Shown in pieces: positions 43,906-53,065 of a stretch of 64,000 bases of DNA. The DNA is from Streptomyces lanatus. GTDB taxonomy: Bacteria > Actinomycetota > Actinomycetes > Streptomycetales > Streptomycetaceae. Under the pieces are notes generated by a model. It saw only the letters and a program-made list of their open reading frames with translations, had not been told where the DNA came from and did not search any database. Location: NCBI RefSeq assembly GCF_014655715.1, contig NZ_BNBM01000011.1, positions 62,001 to 126,000 on the forward strand. The letters run 5' to 3'. Each line of letters starts with the position of its first letter. Within the stretch, counting starts at the first letter, position 1. The translations under genes and the position numbers were made by a program.

Positions 43906-44895
43906 TCACTCAGCCCGCGTACCGGTCACCGGGTAGTGGTCCGACAGATTCGTGTACGTGTAGTCAGTCCCCCAGCTCGACACCGTCCAGGGCGCGCTCT
44001 GCTCCTTGACGACCTCGTTCTTCCAGACCGTGGGCCGGGCGTGGCCCGCGCGGTGCAGGACGTAGTCCAGGTCCTCGCGCGGGTCGTCGGGGTAGCGGTC
44101 GCGGGCGATGGAGTTGTCCTGGGTGTCGAAGGAGTACGGGTGCCCGTTGCGGGCGTCGGCCCCCACCAGTCCGGCATCCGCGAGCATCGAGGCGTACTCG
44201 GGTGTGCGGGAGTCGACGTTCAGGTCACCGGCGAGCAGCACCTGCTCGCCCGCCGGGATGTTCTTGGCGTCCAGGAACGAGTCGATCGCCTTGAACTGGC
44301 GGCTGCGCATCGCGGCCGCCTCACCGGCGTCGCAGCCCGGGTCCGTGGACTGCGCGTGCGTGCCGATGACATGCACCTTCGTGCCGTTCACGTTCAACAC
44401 CACATATGCGAAGCCCTTGTTGGACCACCAGTCCGCGCCGCACGCGTCCTTGTAGACCCACTGCTCCTTGCGCAGGATCGGCCACTTGCTCAGGACCGTG
44501 ACCCCGCCGTCCTCGGGCGTCGTCGCCGAGTAGGCGCCGCCGGTCGCGTCCCAGCCGCTCTTGGTGCGTCCGACCACCGGCGTCTGGTACGGGTAGCGGT
44601 CGGCGAGCGAGCTCTTCAGCGCGTCCGAGGAGGAGTTGTCGAACGCCTCCTGGAACACGACGACGTCGTTGCCGTGAGTGAAGGGCGCCTTGGCTATCTC
44701 GGCGGCGCGGTGGTCCTGGCCCCAGTTCGGGTACAGGGTCTTGCTGAAGAGGAACACGTTGTACGTCAGCACCTTGAGCGGCGGTGTCTGCTCGGCGGCC
44801 GACGCGGTGGGCGCCGTACCGGCGAGCGTGGCGGTCGCGAGCGACAGTGCGAGTACGGCCGAGCCCTGTGCACGGCGATGTGCGAAGAGCGTCAC
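43906..44895 (-). CDS. Secreted sphingomyelinase C
   Basis: This 329-residue exported enzyme starts at a GTG with AGGGAG upstream. It has a signal peptide (1-34) and then the endonuclease/exonuclease/phosphatase fold. Metal and catalytic motifs are NVFLFS near residue 46, VVFQEAFD, IGTHAQS, LLAGDLNVD and LSDHYPV. It cleaves sphingomyelin to ceramide and phosphocholine; Streptomyces enzymes are well characterised. Convergent with the aldo/keto reductase gene, 15 bases apart. Confidence 0.9.
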   Translation of the reverse strand: MTLFAHRRAQGSAVLALSLATATLAGTAPTASAAEQTPPLKVLTYNVFLFSKTLYPNWGQDHRAAEIAKAPFTHGNDVVVFQEAFDNSSSDALKSSLADRYPYQTPVVGRTKSGWDATGGAYSATTPEDGGVTVLSKWPILRKEQWVYKDACGADWWSNKGFAYVVLNVNGTKVHVIGTHAQSTDPGCDAGEAAAMRSRQFKAIDSFLDAKNIPAGEQVLLAGDLNVDSRTPEYASMLADAGLVGADARNGHPYSFDTQDNSIARDRYPDDPREDLDYVLHRAGHARPTVWKNEVVKEQSAPWTVSSWGTDYTYTNLSDHYPVTGTRAE

Positions 44896-45014
44896 TGGAT
44901 CTCCCTGTGGGTGAAGGGGGTTGAGTGGCGCCGCACATCAAACCATCAGGGATTACTCCTAGGTAACACTTGTGCGGGAATTCGATGGCGAGCGGACATA
45001 CGCAGGAAACTTGT

Positions 45015-45473
45015 TCAGACAAGCCACATTCCGTTTCGCATCAGATGCCGCTGCGGCAGTTCGCGCACCTCGCGCCAGGCCTGCACCGCACGCGGAAGTA
45101 CCCGGTAGAAGGCGTACGGCGCGGAGTCGCCGCGCGGATCCCAGCCCGTCTTCGCGTGGAACGCCTCTGCCGCCGAGTCCGGCACCTCGTCGCGGTCGTA
45201 GCTCTCCACGTCGCCGTCGATGAGGACCACGTCCTGAGTGTCACCGAACGCCAGCCGGGTCCGGCGGCCGGTGTGGAGGTTGCGGCCCGTGGGGTTGCCG
45301 GGCCGCGTCGCCATCCAGAGCGCCTCGCCGTCCCACACGAACCACAGCGCGACCAGACACGGCACACCTTCGGGGTCCGCCGAGGCCACCCAGATGTCCG
45401 ACTCCCGTTCCAGCCGGTCCAGCACATCCTGCTTGCGGCGTTCGGGGCTGCGTGGCGCTTCCATGATCGTCAT
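45015..45473 (-). CDS. PPOX-class flavin/F420-type split-barrel protein
   Basis: This 152-residue protein has the pyridoxamine-phosphate-oxidase-like split barrel (ASADPEGVPCLVALWFVWDG, ARPGNPTGRNL segment, LIDGDVE). Actinobacterial members bind F420 or FMN and reduce varied substrates. The cofactor cannot be decided from sequence alone. An ATG opens the frame; a second three codons in is possible. Cytoplasmic. Confidence 0.75.
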   Translation of the reverse strand: MTIMEAPRSPERRKQDVLDRLERESDIWVASADPEGVPCLVALWFVWDGEALWMATRPGNPTGRNLHTGRRTRLAFGDTQDVVLIDGDVESYDRDEVPDSAAEAFHAKTGWDPRGDSAPYAFYRVLPRAVQAWREVRELPQRHLMRNGMWLV

Positions 45474-45559
45474 GGCTGGGAACGCTAGTGGCCTGCCGCC
45501 TCTCGCGCCTCGGGCGGTAGGCGTAGGACCACGGTCCCGGTCGTGACTGGCGCCGACGT

Positions 45560-45573
45560 AGTTTTACGTATAA
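45560..45573. promoter_or_regulatory. Near-palindrome over the promoter of the VOC/adenosine deaminase genes
   Basis: GTTTTACGTATAAC reads the same on both strands except at one position in each arm and includes a -10-like TATAAC (45568-45573). It lies 35 bases before the VOC gene. Confidence 0.4.
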
Positions 45574-45608
45574 CCTCTCCCGTCAACCGACTGCCCCGGA
45601 AGGCCCCG

Positions 45609-45995
45609 ATGCGACACATCGCCCTGGTCACCCTTGTCGTCGACGACTACGACGAGGCGATCCGCTTCTACACCGAAGCCCTCGGCTTCCGGCTGGTCGA
45701 GGACGCCCCGCGACCGGACGGTTCCCGCTGGGTCGTGGTGCGGCCGGGCGACCAGGGCACCGGGCTGGTGCTGGCCCGTGCCAAGGGCGACGAGCAGGGC
45801 GCCCGGGTCGGTGACCAGACGGGCGGGCGCGTCGGGTTCTTCCTGCACACCGACGACTTCGCCCGCGATCACGCCCGGATGCTCGCCGCCGGCGTGACCT
45901 TCCTGGAGGAGCCCCGACATGAGCCGTACGGCTCGGTCGCCGTCTTCCAGGATCTGTACGGCAACCGCTGGGACCTGCTCCAGCCCGCCGGCTGA
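45609..45995 (+). CDS. VOC-family (glyoxalase/bleomycin-resistance fold) protein
   Basis: This 128-residue protein has two beta-alpha-beta-beta-beta units: YDEAIRFYTEALGFRLVED near residue 13 and DDFARDHARMLAAGVTFLEEPRHE later, ending LYGNRWDLLQ. The His at the start (RHIALVTLVVDD) and the Glu near the end are the usual metal ligands. Exact role unknown. The ATG at 45609 is chosen over an upstream start that would add residues across the promoter. The adenosine deaminase gene follows after 45 bases. Confidence 0.84.
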   Translation: MRHIALVTLVVDDYDEAIRFYTEALGFRLVEDAPRPDGSRWVVVRPGDQGTGLVLARAKGDEQGARVGDQTGGRVGFFLHTDDFARDHARMLAAGVTFLEEPRHEPYGSVAVFQDLYGNRWDLLQPAG

Positions 45996-46040
45996 CCCCT
46001 TCTCCCTTTTGAACAGCCTCGACCGAGAAAAGACCGCACC

Positions 46041-47105
46041 ATGACCGCTACGCGCGTAGACGCCGATGTGATCCGCCGCCTCCCCAAGGCCGTCCTGCAT
46101 GACCACCTCGACGGCGGCCTGCGCCCCGCCACCGTCGTGGAGCTGGCGGCCGAGGTCGGCCACACCCTGCCGACCACCGACCCCGACGAGCTCGCCGCCT
46201 GGTACTTCGAGGCCGCGAACTCCGGCGACCTGGTCCGCTACATCGCCACCTTCGAGCACACCCTCGCCGTGATGCAGACCCGCGAGGGCCTGCTGCGGAC
46301 CGCCGAGGAGTACGTCCTCGACCTGGCCGCCGACGGTGTCGTCTACGGCGAGGTGCGCTATGCCCCTGAGCTGAACACCAACGGCGAGCTGAGCCTCGCC
46401 GAGGTCGTCGAGACCGTCCAGGAGGGGCTCGCGGCCGGTATGGCGAAGGCCGCTGCCGCAGGGACTCCGGTGCGGGTCGGCACCCTGCTGTGCGGGATGC
46501 GGATGTTCGACCGGGTGCGTGAGGCCGCCGACCTGGCCGTCGCCTTCCGGGACGCCGGTGTCGTCGGCTTCGACATCGCCGGCGCCGAGGCCGGTTTCCC
46601 GGCCGCCGACCACCTGGACGCCTTCGAGCACCTGCGTCGCGAGAGCGTGCCGTTCACCATCCATGCCGGTGAGGCCGACGGCCTGTCCAGCATCCACCAG
46701 GCCCTGCAGATCTGCGGCGCCCAGCGCATCGGCCACGGCGTCCGCATCACGGACGACATCGTGGACGGCAAGCTCGGCCGACTGGCCGGCTGGGTCCGCG
46801 ACCGCCGTATCGCGCTGGAGATGTGCCCGACGTCCAACCTCCAGACCGGCGCCGCCACCTCCATAGCCGAGCACCCCATCACCGCCCTGAAGGACCTCGG
46901 CTTCCGGATCACCCTCAACACCGACAACCGTCTGGTGTCGGGGACGACGATGACCCGGGAGATGTCGCTGCTGGTCGAGGACGCCGGCTGGACCGTCGAG
47001 GACCTGCGCACCGTCACGGTGAACGCCCTCAAGAGCGCGTTCATCCCGTTCGACGAGCGCAAGGCCCTCATCGAGGACGTCGTCCTCCCGGGTTACGCGC
47101 TCTGA
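46041..47105 (+). CDS. add: Adenosine deaminase
   Basis: This 354-residue metal-dependent hydrolase deaminates adenosine and deoxyadenosine to inosine. Zinc ligands and catalytic residues are in place: His20 and His22 in LHDHLDGG, His208 and Glu211 in IHAGEADG, GHGVRI, and the Asp pair in LNTDNRLVSGT. CPTSNLQTG near the end supports purine specificity. Probably transcribed with the VOC gene. It overlaps the convergent DinB gene by 13 bases. Confidence 0.92.
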   Translation: MTATRVDADVIRRLPKAVLHDHLDGGLRPATVVELAAEVGHTLPTTDPDELAAWYFEAANSGDLVRYIATFEHTLAVMQTREGLLRTAEEYVLDLAADGVVYGEVRYAPELNTNGELSLAEVVETVQEGLAAGMAKAAAAGTPVRVGTLLCGMRMFDRVREAADLAVAFRDAGVVGFDIAGAEAGFPAADHLDAFEHLRRESVPFTIHAGEADGLSSIHQALQICGAQRIGHGVRITDDIVDGKLGRLAGWVRDRRIALEMCPTSNLQTGAATSIAEHPITALKDLGFRITLNTDNRLVSGTTMTREMSLLVEDAGWTVEDLRTVTVNALKSAFIPFDERKALIEDVVLPGYAL

Positions 47106-47602
47106 AGCAGCCCGCGGACGTAGGCGGCCTGTCCGACGTGCTGTAGATCGTCGGACAGGACGCTGACCAGCCTTACGCCCAGGGTGACCGGGGGATCCCA
47201 GCGGTCGTCCACGATCCGTTCGAGATCCTTGGCGGCGACCTCACGCAACTGGCCGAGGCTCTGCTCGTGCACCGCGTCGTAGTAGCCGGTCAGCAGGTCA
47301 CCGGAGTCGACCCGGACCTTGGCGACCTTCACCGGGCTGTGGCCGTAGCCGGTGTCGTGGCGGGGCAGGTCGAGGCCGAAGGTCTTCTGCCAGTCCTGCG
47401 TGAGCCACACCTGGTCGAGGCCGAAGGCGTCGGCGATGTGGTCGTCCTGGACCCGGGTGAGATGCCAGATCAGCCAGGCGACGGAGTTGGCGTCGGGGGA
47501 GGGGCGGGCGCTGAGCTCGTCGGGGCCGAGGCCCTCGACGGCGGCGTGGACTTCTTCCTGGATGCGGTTGTACCCGTCGATGAGGATGTCCTTCGCATGC
47601 AT
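47093..47602 (-). CDS. DinB/DUF664-family protein
   Basis: This 169-residue four-helix-bundle protein of the DinB superfamily has the metal-binding pattern His in WLIWHLTRVQDDH and later His in LSDDLQHVGQAAY. Many actinobacterial members use mycothiol. The ATG at 47602 is preferred; a TTG six codons upstream is possible. Function unknown. It lies head to tail with the LysR gene on the same strand, 25 bases apart. Confidence 0.75.
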   Translation of the reverse strand: MHAKDILIDGYNRIQEEVHAAVEGLGPDELSARPSPDANSVAWLIWHLTRVQDDHIADAFGLDQVWLTQDWQKTFGLDLPRHDTGYGHSPVKVAKVRVDSGDLLTGYYDAVHEQSLGQLREVAAKDLERIVDDRWDPPVTLGVRLVSVLSDDLQHVGQAAYVRGLLQSA

Positions 47603-47627
47603 GGCTCCACCATCGCGCAACCGGCTC

Positions 47628-48515
47628 TCAGGCGCCTTCCGTTTCCAGCAGCGCCATCAGCGCCCGGGCCGCCGGGCTCGTGGCCTGAGCTGGTGGCAGC
47701 AGGGCGACCGTCTCGTAGACCGTGTCGCCGGTGCCCTTCACCGGCAGGGCGGTCAGGGCCGGCCGCTTGTGCCGGAAGTGGCGCGGCACCACGGCGATGC
47801 CGAGATCCTCGTCCACCAGGTCGAGGAGGCTGTGCACGTCGTTGACCTCCAGGGACACGGTCCGCCGTACGCCCGCCGCGGCGAAGACGGCGTCGGTGGC
47901 GCGGCGCGGCCCCCAGTCCGGGTGGAAGTCGACGAACACCTCCCCGCCCAGTTCCTCCGGGGTGACCGGGGCGCCTGCCGTCGCGAGCCGGTGGCTCGGA
48001 TGGCACAGGACGGTCATCGGCTCGCTGGTCAGCGGTACGACCCGGAGCTGGTCGGTGTCCTCCTGCGCGGTCCGTACGGCGAACGCCAGATCCAGGCGCC
48101 CGGCCGCGACCTCCTCCGCCAGCGCGCCCGAACCGGCCTGCCGCAGACAGATCTCCACGTCCGGATGCTCCCGCCGGAACGCCGCCAGCAGCCCCGCCAC
48201 ATGCACCCCGGCGATGCACTGCTCCGACCCGAGGGCCAGCATCCCGCGCAGCACGCCCTGCACCGCCGCCACCGCCTCATGGGCGGCCCGCACCTGCGCC
48301 AGGATCCGCTCCGCCTCGCACAGCAGGGCACGGCCCGCCGGAGTCAGGGTCACCCTGCGGGTCGTCCGCACGAACAGCGGGGTCTGCAACTCTCGCTCCA
48401 GCGCCCGGATCGAGGCCGACAGGCCCGACTGGGACACGAGCAGGCGCTCGGCCGCGCGGGTGAAGTGCTGGTCCTCGGCGACCGCGACGAAATGCTGGAG
48501 ATGGCGCAGTTCCAT
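47628..48515 (-). CDS. LysR-family transcriptional regulator
   Basis: This 295-residue regulator has the winged helix at the N-terminus (1-60; LRHLQHFVAVAEDQHFTRAAERLLVSQSGLSASIRALE is the core) and a periplasmic-binding-like effector domain after residue 88. It is divergent from the aldo/keto reductase at 48634, with 118 bases between, so that reductase is a likely target, as is usual for LysR proteins. The effector is unknown. Confidence 0.87.
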   Translation of the reverse strand: MELRHLQHFVAVAEDQHFTRAAERLLVSQSGLSASIRALERELQTPLFVRTTRRVTLTPAGRALLCEAERILAQVRAAHEAVAAVQGVLRGMLALGSEQCIAGVHVAGLLAAFRREHPDVEICLRQAGSGALAEEVAAGRLDLAFAVRTAQEDTDQLRVVPLTSEPMTVLCHPSHRLATAGAPVTPEELGGEVFVDFHPDWGPRRATDAVFAAAGVRRTVSLEVNDVHSLLDLVDEDLGIAVVPRHFRHKRPALTALPVKGTGDTVYETVALLPPAQATSPAARALMALLETEGA

Positions 48516-48633
48516 GATTGAGCAGCCTAGCCGCTGAATCCCATCTGATTTACCTGTTGGACCACTGCCCGCAGGTCGCGACAGCATGGGCGGTGACTGG
48601 AATCCCGGCTGTGCCAACCCCTCTGGAGTCGCG

Positions 48634-49629
48634 TTGTACACCGCACACCCCGACCGCTACGCGGACATGCCCTACCGCCGCACCGGACGCAGCGGCCTCA
48701 AGCTCCCCGCGCTGTCCCTCGGCCTGTGGCACAACTTCGGCCCGGCGGACCGCTCCGTCGAGCACCAGCGGGCCATCCTGCGCCGCGCCTTCGACCTCGG
48801 CGTCACCCACTTCGACCTGGCCAACAACTACGGCCCGCCGCCCGGCGCCGCCGAATCGGCGTTCGGCGAGGCCCTCAAGGCGGACTTCGCGCCGTACCGC
48901 GACGAGATGATCATCTCCACCAAGGCCGGCTATCTGATGTGGCCCGGCCCGTACGGCGAGTGGGGCTCGCGCAAGTACGTACTGTCCTCGCTCGACCAGA
49001 GCCTGAAGCGGATGGGCCTGGACTACGTCGACATCTTCTACTCGCACCGCCCCGACCCGGAGACTCCGCTGGAGGAGACGATGGGCGCCCTGCACTCGGC
49101 GGTGCAGCAGGGCAAGGCGCTCTATGTCGGCGTCTCCAACTACTCGCCCGAGCAGACCCGCGAGGCCGCCCGCATCCTGCGCGAGCTGGGCACCCCGCTG
49201 CTCATCCACCAGCCCGCCTACTCGATGCTGAACCGGCGCCCCGAGGAGGAGGGTCTCCTCGACGCCCTGGACGAGCTCCAGGTCGGCTCGATCGTCTTCT
49301 CCCCGCTGGCGCAGGGCCAGCTGACCTCCCGCTATCTCGACGGCATCCCGCAGGACTCGCGGGCCGCGAGCGGCAGCCCCTTCCTGAACGCCGACGCGAT
49401 CACCGACGAGCTCCTTGCCAAGCTGCGCGCCCTCAACGACATCGCCGAATCCCGCGGCCAGACCCTGGCCCAGCTGGCCCTGGCCTGGGTGCTGCGCGGC
49501 GGCCGGGTGACCTCCGCGCTGGTCGGCGCGAGCAGCGCGCAGCAGATCGAGGACAGCGTCGCCGCGACGCGCAACCTGGACTTCGACGCGGAGGAACTGG
49601 CCCGGATCGACGCCATCCTCAAGGGTTGA
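48634..49629 (+). CDS. Aldo/keto reductase, YghZ/Gpr-like
   Basis: This 331-residue enzyme probably starts at a TTG (48634) five bases after GGAG, giving the family-typical opening YTAHPDRYADMPYRRTGRSG. The tetrad is complete: Asp61, Tyr66, Lys97 and His138. YghZ-type enzymes reduce L-glyceraldehyde 3-phosphate and methylglyoxal with NADPH. It is divergent from a LysR gene. Its 3' end overlaps the opposite DUF1905 gene by 11 bases. Confidence 0.84.
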   Translation: MYTAHPDRYADMPYRRTGRSGLKLPALSLGLWHNFGPADRSVEHQRAILRRAFDLGVTHFDLANNYGPPPGAAESAFGEALKADFAPYRDEMIISTKAGYLMWPGPYGEWGSRKYVLSSLDQSLKRMGLDYVDIFYSHRPDPETPLEETMGALHSAVQQGKALYVGVSNYSPEQTREAARILRELGTPLLIHQPAYSMLNRRPEEEGLLDALDELQVGSIVFSPLAQGQLTSRYLDGIPQDSRAASGSPFLNADAITDELLAKLRALNDIAESRGQTLAQLALAWVLRGGRVTSALVGASSAQQIEDSVAATRNLDFDAEELARIDAILKG

Positions 49630-49906
49630 GCCGCTCCGTGAGGTGAACGGTCACGGAGTCGCCCTCCTGCTTCCCGATGGCCTTGCGGATGTCGGCCTTG
49701 ACGGGAAGCTTGTGGGTGCCGTCGCCGAGGGCCATGAACGAACTCTGGAACGGATGTCCGTCGACCGTCCCGCGGATCTTGACCAGTCCACGGGTACCGA
49801 AGTAGTCGACGGACTCCGGCCATACGACGTAGGTCCAGCCGCCCGTGCTCGGGCTCTTGCGCAGGACGGCGGTGAACTCCGCGTCCACATGGGCGCTCGT
49901 GGTCAT
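49619..49906 (-). CDS. DUF1905-family small protein
   Basis: This 95-residue protein is recognisable from GGWTYVVWPESVDYFGTRG, the charged core KADIRKAIGKQEGD and the C-terminal VTVHLTER. DUF1905 proteins are cytoplasmic, beta-rich and of unknown function, often linked to YdhR/YjbR-like genes. None of those is present here. Starts at an ATG; overlaps the aldo/keto reductase 3' end by 11 bases. Confidence 0.8.
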   Translation of the reverse strand: MTTSAHVDAEFTAVLRKSPSTGGWTYVVWPESVDYFGTRGLVKIRGTVDGHPFQSSFMALGDGTHKLPVKADIRKAIGKQEGDSVTVHLTERLNP

Positions 49907-50228
49907 GATCGTCTCCGTTTCGCAGCGGTCTCTCCCGGCTTCACAGGTTCAGACCGCTGCGGGGCGTGGAACTCATCGCTCACGCTCGCCTGCGACTTTT
50001 CCCCGGTATTTCCTTGGTTTGACGTGTACCCGCCGGGTTTCGGCCAGCAGCGGGTGTGAATATGCCAGGAGAGTGGCCGGAAATCCGTGGTGACAGTGTT
50101 TCAGTAGTGAACATACTCAACTGCGTGGGCGCATCACATGGGGCGACGGCGCCCTTACGCACCGCTCATGAGCCGCACGGAAAGCGAGGTCCGCCGACAG
50201 GCGAACACGGCACCACGGGGGAGGCTGC
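49907..50228. other. 322-base noncoding region upstream of hypothetical gene
   Basis: Only a possible promoter GTGACA-N16-CATACT (50090-50117) is seen, within a relatively A/T-rich patch. No RNA gene, terminator or repeat is convincing. Confidence 0.5.
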
Positions 50229-50639
50229 GTGCACGACGAGTTCCTTTGCCATGTCACCGCTTACGGCGTCTGCGGCGGACGGCGTATCGGGGTACCCCTG
50301 GGAACCTACCGGGCACCCACCCTGGCCCTCGCGCTGTGGTGGTTACGGGACCGGGCGTCCTGGATGGCCGAGCGATTAGACCCGCGACCGGAGGCCGAGC
50401 ACTTCCCGCCGAGCGCGCTCGTCCCGGTCGCCGACACCGTCCCCGACGTCCCCGCCGTCCTGCGCTCCTGGTGCGGCGACGTCGACCAACAGGAGCTGGT
50501 CGCCGATGAGTTGGCGGCCGGGCACCTGGTCCGGATCGCCGTGAGCGACGAGACCACCGAGTACGAGCTGCTCGCCGAGTCGGTGGACGCCCTGCGGATG
50601 CAGCGGACCATCCCCGGGCTGGTCGTACCGGTCGCCTGA
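50229..50639 (+). CDS. Conserved Streptomyces hypothetical protein
   Basis: This 136-residue protein starts at a GTG after GGGGGAGGCTGC. It has four Trp close together (ALWWLRDRASW and SWCGDV), a short basic patch and an acidic C-terminal half, without signal peptide or membrane segment. I do not recognise a domain; it looks like the many small Streptomyces cytoplasmic proteins of unknown function. Its coding bias and start signal support a real gene. Ends 70 bases before the FHA-ABC gene, with no obvious promoter between. Confidence 0.7.
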   Translation: MHDEFLCHVTAYGVCGGRRIGVPLGTYRAPTLALALWWLRDRASWMAERLDPRPEAEHFPPSALVPVADTVPDVPAVLRSWCGDVDQQELVADELAAGHLVRIAVSDETTEYELLAESVDALRMQRTIPGLVVPVA

Positions 50640-50709
50640 CCCCGGCGCCGAGCGACCTACGGCCCGCCCCCAAGCGGCGCATATGTACACAGATCGATAG
50701 AATTTCGGC

Positions 50710-53055
50710 ATGGCGGAGCGTTCTGTCGCACCGACTGCACCCGTCCTGGTCATGGAGACCTCGGCGGGCTCGACCGTGATGACCCCGGGCCGTGACTACC
50801 ACGTCGGCCGCGACCCGCTCAGCGACATCGTCATCGACGACGCCCGAGTCTCCTGGCATCACGCGGTGCTCCACCCCGTCGCCGACCACTGGACCCTGGC
50901 GGACGAGCACAGCACGAACGGCACCTACACCGACGGCCATCGCATCCACGAGTGGGACGTCGGCCCCGGCACCGTGATCCGCTTCGGCAACCCCTCCGAC
51001 GGCCCCCGCGCGATCCTCCTGGACCGCCGCGCCCCGGCCCCGGCGCCGGAACGCCCCTCGTCGGTCTCCATGCCCGGCCGCACCGGCACCTTCCGGCAGC
51101 CCACCAACGTCCGCGCGCTGACCACCCGCACCGTGCGCATCGGCCGCGCCGCCGACAACGACCTGGTCATCGACGACCTGATCGTCTCCCGCCACCACGC
51201 CGAGCTGCACGCCCTGCCCGACGGCACCTACGAGATCGCCGACCTCGGCAGCCACAACGGCACCTATCTCAACGGCGGCCCGGTCACCACCGCACCGATC
51301 GGCCCCGGCGACATCGTCGGCATCGGCCACTCCGCGTTCTGCCTGGTCGGGGACCAGCTCCAGGAGTACGTCGACACCGGCGAGATCTCCCTGGAGGTGC
51401 AGGACCTCGCCGTCACCGTCGACCACGGCGCCAAGACCCTCCTCGACCATGTGTCCTTCCCGGTGGGGGAGAAGTGCCTGCTCGCCGTCGTCGGCCCGAG
51501 CGGCGCCGGCAAGTCCACCCTCCTCAACGCCCTCACCGGCCAGCGCCCCGCCGACCACGGCACCGTGCTCTACGACGGCCGCGACCTCTACCGCGACTAC
51601 GCCGAGCTGCGCCAGCGCATCGGCCTCGTCCCGCAGGACGACATCCTGCACGCCCAACTCACCGTCCGCAGCGCCCTGTCCTACGCCGCCGAGCTGCGCT
51701 TCCCCCAGGACACCGCCAAGGCCGAGCGCCTGGCCCGGGTCGACGAGGTCATCCGCGAGCTGGGCCTTCAGCAACGCGCCGAACAGCCCGTGCACAGCCT
51801 GTCGGGCGGGCAGCGCAAGCGGGTCAGCGTCGCCCTGGAGCTGCTGACCAAGCCGTCGCTGCTGTTCCTCGACGAGCCGACCTCCGGCCTCGACCCCGGC
51901 ATGGACCGCTCGGTGATGCACATGCTGCGCGGCCTCGCCGACGACGGCCGCACCGTCATCGTCGTCACCCACAGCGTGCTCAGCCTCGACATCTGCGACC
52001 GCCTACTCGTCCTCGCCCCCGGCGGCCGTATCGCCTACTACGGACCGCCCGAGGAGGCCCTGACCTACTTCGGCTTCGAGAACTGGCCCGAGGCGTTCGA
52101 GGCATTCGAACGCGACCAGGACCGGGACTGGGCGACCCACTACCGGACCTCGCTCTTCCAGCAGCAGTACGTCGCCGACGCGACCGCCCAGCCGCGCAGA
52201 CCCGACTCCGCGCCCGTCGCCATCAGCCGCCCGCCCCGGCCCCGCACCCGCGGCGCCCAGCTGAACACCCTGATCCGCCGCTACATCGCGGCGCTCAGCG
52301 CCGACCGCACCTTCATCGTCATCATGATCGCCCTGCCGTTCGTGATGGGGGCGATGACCCGCGCCCTGTCCGGCGGCAGTCTGACCCAGGACAAGGCGAC
52401 GGCCGCGCTGCTCATCCTGTGCGTCGGCGGAGTCCTCACGGGCGCGGCGAACGCCGTACGCGAACTCGTCAAGGAACGGGTCATCTACCAGCGCGAACGC
52501 GCCGTAGGCCTGTCCAGATCGGCGTACGTGCTGTCCAAGGTGGTGGTCCTCGGGACGATCACCGTGCTCCAGGCGATCGTGCTGACCCTGGTGGCGCTGC
52601 TCGGCGTCGACCTCAAGGCCCCCGGCGGCGAAGGTGTGCTGATGCCGCCCCTGGTCGAGATCACCATCGCCGTCGCGCTGCTCGCCTTCACGGCGATGAT
52701 GCTCGGGCTGGTCATCTCCGCGCTGGTCAGCAAGGAAGAGGTGACCATGCCGCTGCTGGTGCTGGTCGCCATCGTCCAGGTGGTCTTCTGCGGCGCCCTG
52801 CTCAAGCTCGACGGCGTCGTCGTGCTGGAGCAGCTGTCCTGGCTGGTGCCCTCGCGCTGGGCGTTCGCCGCGATGGCCGGCACCGTCGAACTGTCCCGGA
52901 TCGCGCCCGGCGACCTGACCGCCGATCCGCTGTTCGAGCACTCGGCCGGGGTGTGGCTGTTGAACCTGGCCGTACTGGTCGTGCTCTCGGTGATCTTCGG
53001 CTTCCTCGTCTCCTGGCTGCTGCGCCGCCGCGAACCCGTAGTGATGCGGAAGTAG
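50710..53055 (+). CDS. FHA-domain ABC transporter (Rv1747-like)
   Basis: This 781-residue fusion has two FHA domains (about 10-95 and 130-215; the second with GRAADNDLVIDDLIVSRHH and SHNGTYLNGG). An ABC ATPase follows (about 225-450; Walker A GPSGAGKST at 262-270, LSGGQRKRVSVALEL, LFLDEPTSGLDPG), then an ABC2 permease with six to seven helices (about 525-775). FHA domains bind phosphothreonine. The same layout in mycobacterial Rv1747 is regulated by the adjacent kinase PknF. Here an SH3-like gene and a Ser/Thr kinase follow on the same strand. The cargo is unknown; lipid or glycolipid export is likely by family. Confidence 0.9.
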   Translation: MAERSVAPTAPVLVMETSAGSTVMTPGRDYHVGRDPLSDIVIDDARVSWHHAVLHPVADHWTLADEHSTNGTYTDGHRIHEWDVGPGTVIRFGNPSDGPRAILLDRRAPAPAPERPSSVSMPGRTGTFRQPTNVRALTTRTVRIGRAADNDLVIDDLIVSRHHAELHALPDGTYEIADLGSHNGTYLNGGPVTTAPIGPGDIVGIGHSAFCLVGDQLQEYVDTGEISLEVQDLAVTVDHGAKTLLDHVSFPVGEKCLLAVVGPSGAGKSTLLNALTGQRPADHGTVLYDGRDLYRDYAELRQRIGLVPQDDILHAQLTVRSALSYAAELRFPQDTAKAERLARVDEVIRELGLQQRAEQPVHSLSGGQRKRVSVALELLTKPSLLFLDEPTSGLDPGMDRSVMHMLRGLADDGRTVIVVTHSVLSLDICDRLLVLAPGGRIAYYGPPEEALTYFGFENWPEAFEAFERDQDRDWATHYRTSLFQQQYVADATAQPRRPDSAPVAISRPPRPRTRGAQLNTLIRRYIAALSADRTFIVIMIALPFVMGAMTRALSGGSLTQDKATAALLILCVGGVLTGAANAVRELVKERVIYQRERAVGLSRSAYVLSKVVVLGTITVLQAIVLTLVALLGVDLKAPGGEGVLMPPLVEITIAVALLAFTAMMLGLVISALVSKEEVTMPLLVLVAIVQVVFCGALLKLDGVVVLEQLSWLVPSRWAFAAMAGTVELSRIAPGDLTADPLFEHSAGVWLLNLAVLVVLSVIFGFLVSWLLRRREPVVMRK

Positions 53056-53065
53056 GCGCAAGGCG

